From: Apibacter adventoris
Lineage (GTDB): Bacteria > Bacteroidota > Bacteroidia > Flavobacteriales > Weeksellaceae
Assembly (NCBI RefSeq): GCF_002964975.1
Contig: NZ_PSZM01000037.1
Span: 43,091 to 107,090 of the forward strand
Length of the DNA stretch: 64,000 nt
Direction: 5' to 3'
The notes under the pieces are model-generated. The model did not search any database. It was not told where the DNA came from and saw only the letters and a program-made list of their open reading frames with translations. A program made the translations under genes and the position numbers. Shown here piece after piece: positions 9,940 through 17,939 of the stretch. Every line of letters starts with the position of its first letter. The stretch's first letter is position 1.

Positions 9940-10620
9940 ATGATAATAGGTCGGGGGCTAATAGCTAATATCTTTAAAGATATAAATAAAGAAGATATTA
10001 TTTTTTTTGCTTCAGGAGTATCCAATTCTTTGGAAACAGATGCCAATCAGTTTAGAAGAGAAAGAGATCTAATAGAAAAAACAATAGAAGAAAATCCTAC
10101 TAAAAAATTTGTTTATTTTAGTACTTGTAGCATTTATGACTCTTCAAAATATGCTAGCGCTTATGTATTACATAAATTAGATATGGAAAATCTGATAGAA
10201 AAAATCGCACAAAATTTTTTGATCTGTAGGGTAAGTAATGCAGTAGGCAATGGAGGAAATTCTAATTTATTAATAAATTATCTAGTAAATAATATCAAAG
10301 AAAATAATCCTATTTTAGTTCACCAAAAAGCAACAAGAAATTTAATAGATGTAGAAGATGTAGGCAACATTACATTAAGATTATTAGATGAAAAAATAAA
10401 TACGATTCAAAACATAGCATACATTGATAATTTTTCTGTATTGGAAATTGTATTTGCTTTAGAAAAATATCTATCAAAATCAGCAATCATTAAATTATTA
10501 AATAAAGGAGAGAGTTATACTATTGATACAAGTTATATTGTAGATTATTTTAAAAAGAATAATAAAATGATCAAAATGGAATATTTGAATACCCTTTTAA
10601 AAAGATACTATAAAATTTAA
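9940..10620 (+). CDS. Short NAD-dependent epimerase/dehydratase (SDR)
   Basis: 226 residues, short for an extended SDR (usually about 300). The N-terminal G-R-G-L-I-A is an abbreviated Rossmann motif, S-T-C-S-I-Y near residue 66 supplies the catalytic Ser/Thr, and Y-V-L-H-K near 79 is the Y-x3-K pair. The R-N-L-I-D-V-E-D-V stretch near 129 is the conserved late motif. It probably reduces or epimerises a nucleotide sugar for this locus. It is the last gene of the second rightward run; 93 AT-rich bases without a gene separate it from the convergent membrane gene. Confidence 0.75.
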   Translation: MIIGRGLIANIFKDINKEDIIFFASGVSNSLETDANQFRRERDLIEKTIEENPTKKFVYFSTCSIYDSSKYASAYVLHKLDMENLIEKIAQNFLICRVSNAVGNGGNSNLLINYLVNNIKENNPILVHQKATRNLIDVEDVGNITLRLLDEKINTIQNIAYIDNFSVLEIVFALEKYLSKSAIIKLLNKGESYTIDTSYIVDYFKKNNKMIKMEYLNTLLKRYYKI

Positions 10621-10713
10621 ATTATTTACTTTCTAAATTTATGTTAATTAAAATTTTATTTCATTATTTTCAAATAAGTAATAGTATTTTAATTACTTTA
10701 AGGTAATTAAATT

Positions 10714-11863
10714 TTATTTATCAAAAATTGAATAAAAAATCTCAAAATTTTGTTTATTTAAAAAACCGAACAATAAAAAATAAATACCAATTAAAATAAG
10801 TATTTTATCTTTATATAGTTTATATGTTTTTAAATTATTAATGGTATAAATTATGGTAATATAAAATGAAATAATACTTGGAAAAAGTAATCTAGGACGA
10901 AGAGTATCTAATTTGGTATTAAAGTAAGAAATTACCATAAAAATAAAAAATATGCTGCTAATAAATAATATTTGAATAATTTCAATTTTTTTTAAACTTT
11001 TTGCTTTAAAAAATAGATATAACCAAAAAATAAAAAATATGATTGAAAATATCGCTGCTAAATTATAGTTAATTTTTATATTAAATAGATCTCTTCCAAA
11101 AAATGGATTTAAACTATACAAGGATTGATAGAAACTTAAAATAATATTCATTTTATTTCTAATAGGAGCAACTCTTTCAGCACCTGTTAAATATCCGGTT
11201 GATAAAAAATTGATAAATAGGTATATAGAAATAAATATGGAAGAAAATAATAAGCAATAAAATAAATCAGTAGCAATTTTACTTTTCTTTTTATAAAGTA
11301 AATATAAAATGAACATAGAATTTGCAAACATAAATGAAATGCAGGAATATTTTGTAAGAAGTAAAAGAAATAACAGAATAGAATTATAAATGATAAATTT
11401 ACAGGGAATTATTTTTTTATTTATGAATAATATAATTTAAATAAAAATACACTATTAAAATGGGTAATAGTATTGTCTCAGACCAGCTCATAGGCATTAT
11501 CATTAAACAAATAGGAGAAAGTAAAAGTATCCAAATTTCTTTCCAGAAAAAATTTACTTTTTTAGTGAAATATAAAATAAATAAAATTGATATTATTGAT
11601 AGAATTTTAGAAGAAATAAAATAATCATTGGTAAATAGATTTGTAACTCTTAATAAAAATGGATATAAAATAGGGAAATAGCTACTTTTGATTTTTGGTA
11701 GTGATGCTGCTAATTTAAAATATGAAAAAGAATCTGTGGTTGCAGTACCTTCATAATAGAAATAACGGAATATTATATTGGATATTAAAAATATAGGGAT
11801 AGACCAATAAAAATATTTAGGAAATAAATTCTTATTTTCATCTGAAATTTTATGAATTTTCAT
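10714..11863 (-). pseudogene. Frameshifted polytopic membrane protein (GT-C/polymerase-like)
   Basis: Two leftward open frames, 11863-11417 (148 residues) and 11331-10714 (205 residues), are halves of one gene. The frame of the second half stays open upstream of its first ATG back to about 11430, reading through N-K-K-I-I-P-C-K-F-I-I-Y and S-I-L-L-F-L-L-L-L-T-K, and joins the first half where that ends in Y-I-I-H-K-stop. One single-base shift near 11418-11440 restores about 382 residues with roughly ten membrane segments. The early T-D-S-F-S-Y-F-K motif resembles the acidic loop of GT-C enzymes. This could be a real loss-of-function mutation, phase variation or a sequencing error. It is the last gene of the leftward operon. 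Confidence 0.7.
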
Positions 11864-11903
11864 TATTTATGTAGTTAGTTAAAAATTGATTTTAAATTAA
11901 TTA

Positions 11904-12899
11904 TTATCTTTCAAACCTCCACTTAAACAATTTATAGCCTATAGAAACAGGGAGATTTTGAAATAAGTTTTTCTTTTTATGATTTATAGAATAAAAAAAG
12001 GAAAAATAATCGAGTATGGATAAAGAAGGAGCTTTTTGTAAACGTTTGTAATTTTGTTTCCAGTAAATAGAATCATCTTTCATGAATTTCCATTGCATAG
12101 TAAGCGTAGTTTCTTTAAATATAATGAGGTGTTTGAGAATATGCTTTTTTTTAATTGAAGAAACCTCATTATAAGCTTTTGAGAAGTACTCTACTATTGC
12201 TTGATGATTTTCAAAATTTCTTTTGGTTTTATTAAAAATAATAGATTCACCATGTAAGTAATATAAATAAGTGGGTTTATGCAGAAAAGCAATACTATCT
12301 AACTTTAAAGCAGTTTGAAATGACCATAACTCATCTTGCGAATATAAACCTTTAACAAAATATATCTTATTATGCCTAAAAAAATTAACTCTTAAAAGCT
12401 TATTACAAGCACTTACGGGCCAGGTTCCATTACAAAAATGTTCAAAAACAATATCATTTTCTTTTAGAGATTTAAGTGAATGATTAAAAGGAAAAATTTT
12501 ATATTCAATATTTTTAAATGTGTTTTTAGCTATCATTTCCCCTACAGCAATACTAGAATGAGTTTCTGAAATTAATCGATATAATTCCTCAATACAATCA
12601 GGAACAATTTCATCATCTCCATCAAGGAAAAATAGATATTCTCCTTTAGCATGATCTATACCTGTATTTCTTACTATAGAAAGACCTTGATTAGATTTAT
12701 GTTCAATAATACGTATTTTTTCTGGGTACTCAGATTGAATCCTTTTAATAACATCAGAACTATGATCATTCCCTTTATCATCAACTAATAATATTTCAAT
12801 ATTAGGATACGTTTGCTTTAATACGGAATTAATGCTACGTTCAATATATTTTTCACAATTATAAACGGGGATAGAAACAGTAACTAAAGGATAGACCAT
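11904..12899 (-). CDS. Family 2 glycosyltransferase
   Basis: 331 residues. Motifs in order are V-T-V-S-I-P-V-Y-N-C-E, I-L-L-V-D-D-K-G-N-D, N-T-G-I-D-H-A-K-G and F-F-L-D-G-D-D-E near residue 95, giving a complete GT-A core with a DGDD metal site. It lies 8 bases after the UDP-sugar dehydrogenase in the leftward operon, so it may use a uronic-acid donor made by the two preceding genes. That substrate link is an inference from order only. Confidence 0.9.
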   Translation of the reverse strand: MVYPLVTVSIPVYNCEKYIERSINSVLKQTYPNIEILLVDDKGNDHSSDVIKRIQSEYPEKIRIIEHKSNQGLSIVRNTGIDHAKGEYLFFLDGDDEIVPDCIEELYRLISETHSSIAVGEMIAKNTFKNIEYKIFPFNHSLKSLKENDIVFEHFCNGTWPVSACNKLLRVNFFRHNKIYFVKGLYSQDELWSFQTALKLDSIAFLHKPTYLYYLHGESIIFNKTKRNFENHQAIVEYFSKAYNEVSSIKKKHILKHLIIFKETTLTMQWKFMKDDSIYWKQNYKRLQKAPSLSILDYFSFFYSINHKKKNLFQNLPVSIGYKLFKWRFER

Positions 12900-12907
12900 G
12901 GTAATAG

Positions 12908-14215
12908 TTATAATCGGGAATCTACTAGATTTCGATCAAGATAAGATTTACAATCATAAATTACAGAATTTTCCTTACAATATTTCTTAATATCTAAATT
13001 TTTGAATTCCTGATGAGGCACTGCAAGAATTATAGTGTCAAATTTTTCAGAAGAAGGAAGTTCATTAAATATATCCAATCCATATTCATGTTTAACCTCT
13101 TTTGGATTAGCTAGAGGATCACATATTGATATGTTTAGATCGTATTCTTTTAAACATTTTACAATATCAACCACTTTGGTATTTCTTACATCCGGACAAT
13201 TCTCTTTAAAGGTAATACCTAAAATTAAGATAGAAGAATGATTGATAATAATATTTTTTTTAATCATTAATTTAATGACTTCTGAAGCGATATAAGCAGG
13301 CATCGAATCATTTAAACGTCTTCCTGCAAGTATAATTTCAGAATGATAACCTATTTCCATAGCCTTTTGAGCTAAATAGTATGGATCAACACCAATACAA
13401 TGACCACCTACAAGTCCGGGTTTAAAAGGTAAGAAATTCCATTTTGTACTGGCAGCTTCAAGAACTTCAGTTGTATCTACTCCTAATAAATTAAATATTT
13501 TTGCCAATTCATTTACAAAAGCAATATTTATATCTCTTTGGGAATTTTCAATAACCTTAGCAGATTCTGCTACCTTGATACTACTTGTTTTATAAGTTCC
13601 TGCTGTAATAATAGAAGCATATAAGTTATTTACAAAATCTGCAACTTCGGCATTAGAACCTGAAGTTACTTTTTTTATATGTGTTAGCGTATTAACTTTA
13701 TCACCAGGATTAATTCTTTCAGGAGAATACCCTGCAAAAAAATCCAAATTATATTTTAATCCCGATACTTTTTCAATAATAGGAACACATTCTTCTTCCG
13801 TACATCCTGGATAAGTTGTAGATTCATAAATAACAATATCTCCTTTTTTAATAACTTTTCCTACAGTAGTACTGGCAGAAATTAAAGGAGTTAGATCTGG
13901 CCTATTAGATGAATCTACAGGAGTAGGCACTGTTACAATATAAACAGTAGAATTTTTAATATTTTCTATATCCTGAGTGGGATAAAAACCTTTTTTATTA
14001 TCTAAACAATTTGCAGAATCAACTATGACATTTGATATTTCTTCCTCAGAAACTTCTAATGTAATATCTTTAGAACTTCTTAATTGAGAAATTCTTTCAG
14101 ATGAAATATCAAAACCAACCACTCTATATTTTTTAGCAAATTCTAAAGCTAGAGGTAGACCTACATACCCTAGTCCTATAATACTAATTTTTAGATTTTC
14201 AGTAAAAAAATTCAT
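12908..14215 (-). CDS. UDP-N-acetylhexosamine 6-dehydrogenase (CapL/TviB/WbpO-like)
   Basis: 435-residue nucleotide-sugar dehydrogenase that oxidises C6 of a UDP-HexNAc to the uronic acid with 2 NAD+. Visible are the N-terminal Rossmann motif [10 protein letters not shown] near residue 13, V-P-T-P-V near 96, E-S-T-T-Y-P-G-C near 130, and the catalytic cysteine in [11 protein letters not shown] near 265. The sequence resembles the CapL/TviB branch rather than UDP-glucose dehydrogenase, though the exact substrate (GlcNAc, GalNAc or ManNAc) cannot be fixed. It is second in the operon after a CapI-like epimerase, and this CapL-CapI pairing is known from capsule loci. Confidence 0.88.
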   Translation of the reverse strand: MNFFTENLKISIIGLGYVGLPLALEFAKKYRVVGFDISSERISQLRSSKDITLEVSEEEISNVIVDSANCLDNKKGFYPTQDIENIKNSTVYIVTVPTPVDSSNRPDLTPLISASTTVGKVIKKGDIVIYESTTYPGCTEEECVPIIEKVSGLKYNLDFFAGYSPERINPGDKVNTLTHIKKVTSGSNAEVADFVNNLYASIITAGTYKTSSIKVAESAKVIENSQRDINIAFVNELAKIFNLLGVDTTEVLEAASTKWNFLPFKPGLVGGHCIGVDPYYLAQKAMEIGYHSEIILAGRRLNDSMPAYIASEVIKLMIKKNIIINHSSILILGITFKENCPDVRNTKVVDIVKCLKEYDLNISICDPLANPKEVKHEYGLDIFNELPSSEKFDTIILAVPHQEFKNLDIKKYCKENSVIYDCKSYLDRNLVDSRL

Positions 14216-14225
14216 AGCTTATAAG

Positions 14226-15278
14226 TTAAATGGAATAGAATTCTTTATACCAGTCAATAAAATTTTTGATGCCTTCTCTCACAGATGTTTGAGGTTGATA
14301 ATTTAAGTTTTCAATAAGATCTGTAACATCTGCATAAGTAGCCGGAACATCACCCGGTTGAATAGGAAGTAAATTTATTTTAGCTTTTTTTCCTAATTCT
14401 TCTTCTATGGTTTCAACAAAAGACATAAGTTCAACGGGTTTACTATTTCCTATATTGTATATTTTATAAGGTGCAGATGAAGAGGAAGGATCAGGATTTT
14501 TAGGATCCCAATTTTTATTTCCTTCCGGAGGGTTATCATGAACTTTTACGATTCCCTGAATAATATCGGAAATGTAAGTAAAATCACGCATCATCTTTCC
14601 ATAGTTATAAACATCGATGGGTTTATTTTCAAGTATAGCTTTAGTGAAAATAAATAATGCCATATCGGGTCTACCCCAAGGTCCATATACAGTAAAAAAG
14701 CGTAATCCGGTAGTAGGTATTTTGAATAAGTGGCTATAAGTATGGGCCATTAATTCATTGCTTTTTTTGCTTGAAGCATATAAACTTACAGGATGGTCAA
14801 CATTATCTTTTGTAGAAAATGGTTGTTTTTCATTTAGTCCATATACACTGGAACTACTGGCATAAGTTAAATGTTTAATAGAGTAATTCCTACAACATTC
14901 TAAAATATTAAGAAAACCAATAATATTAGAATCTATGTAAGCTTGTGGGTTTACTAAAGAATATCTTACTCCTGCCTGAGCAGCAAGATTAATTACTTTA
15001 TCAAATTTTTCCCTTTCAAATAGTTTTTCAATATTATCTTTATCTTCCAAATTTAATTTAATAAAAGAAAGATTCGGGTATTTAGAACTTTTAACTAGTT
15101 GATTATATTCTATAGCTGATTTTTCAAAGCCACAATTTTTTAATCTGCCATACTTTACACTAACGTCATAATAATCATTAATGCTATCCAAACCTATTAT
15201 TTGATCTTTTCTTTGAACTAATGATTCAACTAAATGGTAACCAATAAATCCGGCGTTTCCTGTAATAAGGATTTTCAT
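14226..15278 (-). CDS. capI: CapI-like UDP-sugar 4-epimerase (UDP-glucuronate/UDP-HexNAcA type)
   Basis: 350-residue extended SDR. The N-terminal G-N-A-G-F-I-G is the NAD-binding glycine motif, followed by G-L-D-S-I-N-D-Y-Y, the signature of UDP-glucuronate 4-epimerases. S-S-S-V-Y-G near residue 136 and Y-A-S-S-K-K (Y-x3-K) near 166 form the active site, and R-F-F-T-V-Y-G-P-W-G-R-P-D is also conserved. It interconverts the 4-hydroxyl of UDP-GlcA or, given the adjacent HexNAc dehydrogenase, UDP-GlcNAcA/GalNAcA. It is the first gene of the leftward operon, with a -7 promoter element 29 bases upstream. Confidence 0.88.
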   Translation of the reverse strand: MKILITGNAGFIGYHLVESLVQRKDQIIGLDSINDYYDVSVKYGRLKNCGFEKSAIEYNQLVKSSKYPNLSFIKLNLEDKDNIEKLFEREKFDKVINLAAQAGVRYSLVNPQAYIDSNIIGFLNILECCRNYSIKHLTYASSSSVYGLNEKQPFSTKDNVDHPVSLYASSKKSNELMAHTYSHLFKIPTTGLRFFTVYGPWGRPDMALFIFTKAILENKPIDVYNYGKMMRDFTYISDIIQGIVKVHDNPPEGNKNWDPKNPDPSSSSAPYKIYNIGNSKPVELMSFVETIEEELGKKAKINLLPIQPGDVPATYADVTDLIENLNYQPQTSVREGIKNFIDWYKEFYSI

Positions 15279-15306
15279 GGAATATATAATTATGTGAATG
15301 AAAATT

Positions 15307-15314
15307 CAAAGGTA
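15307..15314 (-). promoter_or_regulatory. Promoter -7 element of the capI operon
   Basis: CAAAGGTA on the plus strand is TACCTTTG on the minus strand, a match to TAnnTTTG, 29 bases before the capI start. No -33 TTG is clear at the right spacing. Confidence 0.5.
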
Positions 15315-15407
15315 CGATTTTACAATGATTTTTTAATAAAAAAGAATATTGCTCAATTAAATATTTATTATTTTTGAGTGATAAAAAATTAGTTATATAA
15401 AGTATTT

Positions 15408-16163
15408 ATGAAAAAAATTAATTATATATTTTTTATTAGTTTTCTATTGTTGTTGGTAATAAGTTGCAAAACAGCTGTATTAAATGAAGATTATCAGTTA
15501 TATCCTAATAAAGAAATAAATGATTCTATAAAACCGGATTCTCTTTATATAAAAATTATTTCTCCTTATAAACAACAATTAGATTCTATTATGAGTCAGC
15601 CCATAAGCTATGCTAATGTAGACTTTACAAAAGAAGGATTTTCTAGTAATGAAGGAAATTTATTAGCAGATTTAGTCCTAGATTTTTCAAAAAAATATAC
15701 TAAAGAAAATAAATTGCCTATGCCGGATTTTTGCTTATTAAATATTGGTGGAATTAGGACAATTATCCCCAAAGGAGTGATTACAGTAGGGAATATTTAT
15801 GAAGTAGCACCTTTTGAAAATGAATTGGTTTTTATACAATTAGATGGGACTCAAATGAGTGAAATGTTTGAATATTTAAGAAAAGAAAAGTTAGGGCATC
15901 CCCTAGCAGGTATAAATGTAGTATATAAAAAAGATAAATTTTTTTCAGCAGAAATAGAAGGAGTTCCCTACAATAAAAATAAAAAATATTGGGTAGTAAC
16001 CTTGGATTACTTACTAACCGGAGGAGACCGTATGTATTTTTTTACAAAATCGGATCAGGTTACACTTCCCCATATAAAATTAAGAGAAGTTTTATTGGAA
16101 CAAATAAAAAAATATAAAATCCTTCCCGAAAGTAAAGATCAACGCTTAATATTTCAAGAGTAG
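15408..16163 (+). CDS. 5'-nucleotidase C-terminal domain lipoprotein
   Basis: 251 residues. The N-terminus is a lipoprotein signal ending in L-V-I-S-C with Cys at about residue 20. The mature part is the substrate-binding domain of UshA-type 5'-nucleotidases: N-E-G-N-L-L-A-D near residue 85, L-N-I-G-G-I-R near 113, A-P-F-E-N-E-L near 133 and a C-terminal L-T-G-G-D-R. The catalytic metallophosphoesterase domain is absent here and encoded by the next gene, 4 bases on. The pair together equals one UshA, with domain order reversed and in separate chains. It likely acts at the outer membrane or periplasm in nucleotide salvage. Confidence 0.88.
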   Translation: MKKINYIFFISFLLLLVISCKTAVLNEDYQLYPNKEINDSIKPDSLYIKIISPYKQQLDSIMSQPISYANVDFTKEGFSSNEGNLLADLVLDFSKKYTKENKLPMPDFCLLNIGGIRTIIPKGVITVGNIYEVAPFENELVFIQLDGTQMSEMFEYLRKEKLGHPLAGINVVYKKDKFFSAEIEGVPYNKNKKYWVVTLDYLLTGGDRMYFFTKSDQVTLPHIKLREVLLEQIKKYKILPESKDQRLIFQE

Positions 16164-16167
16164 GAAA

Positions 16168-17103
16168 ATGAAAAGAAGAAATTTTATAAAAACAACAGGT
16201 TTAGCTGGAATAGCATTAAGTGTACCCAATATTAATTTAGCTTCTACTATTTTAGGAACGAATAAGAAGTTAACAATTTTACATACTAATGATCAACATA
16301 GTAGAATAGAACCTTTTCCTGAATCTTATGCAAAAAACCCGAACCAAGGTGGTTTTGCCAGAAGAGCAATGCTTATTAATAAAATAAGAAAAGAAGAATC
16401 TAATGTATTATTATTAGACTCGGGAGATATTTTTCAGGGAACTCCTTATTTTAATTTTTTTGGAGGAGAATTGGAGCTTAAATTAATGTCTAAAATGGAG
16501 TATGAGGCATCAACTATAGGAAATCATGAATTTGATAATGGTTTAGAAGGTTTAAAAAAACAATTACCAAAAGCTAAATTTGATTTTTTATGTTCCAATT
16601 ATGATTTTTCTAATACACTATTAGAAGGTTTAACAAAAGATCATAAAATAATAGTTAAAGATGGAATAAAAATAGGTTTATTCGGTTTAGGAGTAGAACT
16701 AAAAGGGTTAGTAGAAAAAAGAAATTATTTAGAAACTAAATATTTAGACCCTATAGAAATAGCTCAGGATAAGGCTAATATGTTAAAAAAAGAAAAAAAA
16801 TGTGACATAGTAATTTGTTTATCTCATATAGGGTACAAATACCCCCATGACCCTCAAAAAGTTTGTGATATTAAGTTATGTAATCAAACTTCTAATATAG
16901 ATCTTATTTTAGGAGGACATACACATACATTTTTTAAAGAACCGGAAAGATATATAAACAAAGAGGGAAAAGAAGTAATTTTAAATCAGGTAGGCTGGGC
17001 CGGATTATTATTGGGAAGAATAGATTTTTTATTTACACCAGAGAATAATATAAAAGAAATAGCATATCAGACATTACCTATAAACAATCAAATATTGGTG
17101 TAA
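16168..17103 (+). CDS. 5'-nucleotidase catalytic (metallophosphoesterase) subunit, Tat-type signal
   Basis: 311 residues. It begins with M-K-R-R-N-F-I-K-T-T-G-L, a twin-arginine signal, then a hydrophobic stretch. The calcineurin-like motifs follow: L-H-T-N-D-Q-H-S (metal Asp/His), D-S-G-D-I-F-Q-G, T-I-G-N-H-E-F-D-N-G, L-S-H-I-G and G-G-H-T-H-T. All metal ligands are present. The protein ends where the C-terminal nucleotide-binding domain of UshA would start; that domain is encoded by the upstream gene. Its end overlaps the convergent YggS gene by 16 bases. Confidence 0.9.
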   Translation: MKRRNFIKTTGLAGIALSVPNINLASTILGTNKKLTILHTNDQHSRIEPFPESYAKNPNQGGFARRAMLINKIRKEESNVLLLDSGDIFQGTPYFNFFGGELELKLMSKMEYEASTIGNHEFDNGLEGLKKQLPKAKFDFLCSNYDFSNTLLEGLTKDHKIIVKDGIKIGLFGLGVELKGLVEKRNYLETKYLDPIEIAQDKANMLKKEKKCDIVICLSHIGYKYPHDPQKVCDIKLCNQTSNIDLILGGHTHTFFKEPERYINKEGKEVILNQVGWAGLLLGRIDFLFTPENNIKEIAYQTLPINNQILV

Positions 17104-17750
17104 TTTCGGGCTCCAAACAGTTTAGTTCCTATTCGCACCATGTTACTTCCACATTCAATGGCTATTGGATAATCATTAGACATTCCCATGGAAAGCGTAT
17201 CTAAATTATGCTCCTCTTTATGTTGTAAATAAAAACTAGAAAGAGAAGAAAATTCATTTTTAATTTGTTCTTTATTATCAGAGAAAGAAGCCATTCCCAT
17301 AAATCCTTTAATTTTTATATTAGGGAATTTTCCACTTTTAACTTCAGATAAAATAAAGGAAGCGTCTTCGAAAGATAATCCGTATTTAGTATCCTCCACT
17401 GCAATTTTTATTTCTAGTAATATGGAGATCGTTCGGTTGTTTTTTTCAGCTTCTTTTTGAATTACTTTTAATAAATCTAAACTATCAACAGAGTGAATCA
17501 TATATATAAAAGGGACAATATATTTCACTTTATTTTTTTGTAAATGACCAATAAGGTGCCATTGAATATCTTTAGGCAAAACCTCTTGCTTTTGTAATAG
17601 CTCTTGTACTTTGTTTTCTCCAAAATTTCTTTGTCCCGCGTTATATAGCTCTAATATTTCATTAACGGATCTTGTTTTGGAAACGGCTACTAAAGTTACT
17701 CCAATTGGAAGTGTTTTTAACGTTAAATCTAAAGAATTAGTTAAAGGCAT
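17088..17750 (-). CDS. YggS-family PLP homeostasis protein
   Basis: 220 residues, single-domain alanine-racemase-like barrel (PLPBP/YggS/PROSC). The PLP lysine is in V-A-V-S-K-T-R-S near residue 25; G-E-N-K-V-Q-E-L near 60, W-H-L-I-G-H-L-Q-K-N-K near 81 and the C-terminal M-G-M-S-N-D-Y and V-R-I-G-T-K-L-F-G are all conserved. The family buffers free PLP rather than catalysing a reaction. The gene converges on the 5'-nucleotidase with a short 3' overlap. Confidence 0.93.
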   Translation of the reverse strand: MPLTNSLDLTLKTLPIGVTLVAVSKTRSVNEILELYNAGQRNFGENKVQELLQKQEVLPKDIQWHLIGHLQKNKVKYIVPFIYMIHSVDSLDLLKVIQKEAEKNNRTISILLEIKIAVEDTKYGLSFEDASFILSEVKSGKFPNIKIKGFMGMASFSDNKEQIKNEFSSLSSFYLQHKEEHNLDTLSMGMSNDYPIAIECGSNMVRIGTKLFGARNYTNI

Positions 17751-17890
17751 CAGATAATTTATTTTATAAGTTTTGTAAAAATACTAAATATTTATTGAAA
17801 ATTCTATTGGGAGTGTTGTTTAAAAATAAGAATAACCAAAAATGAGTAGATGTATAAAATTATAAACATTTCGGATTTGTTTATAATATA

Positions 17891-17926
17891 AATAAGGTAG
17901 AGAAATATTATTTTCCCTACCTTATT
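17891..17926 (-). terminator. Probable terminator of the GH3 gene
   Basis: A 10-bp stem (17891-17900 with 17917-17926) lies 14 bases beyond the stop of the leftward beta-glucosidase gene, followed on that strand by a T-rich run. Confidence 0.55.
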
Positions 17927-17939
17927 AAAGAGATTTTCT

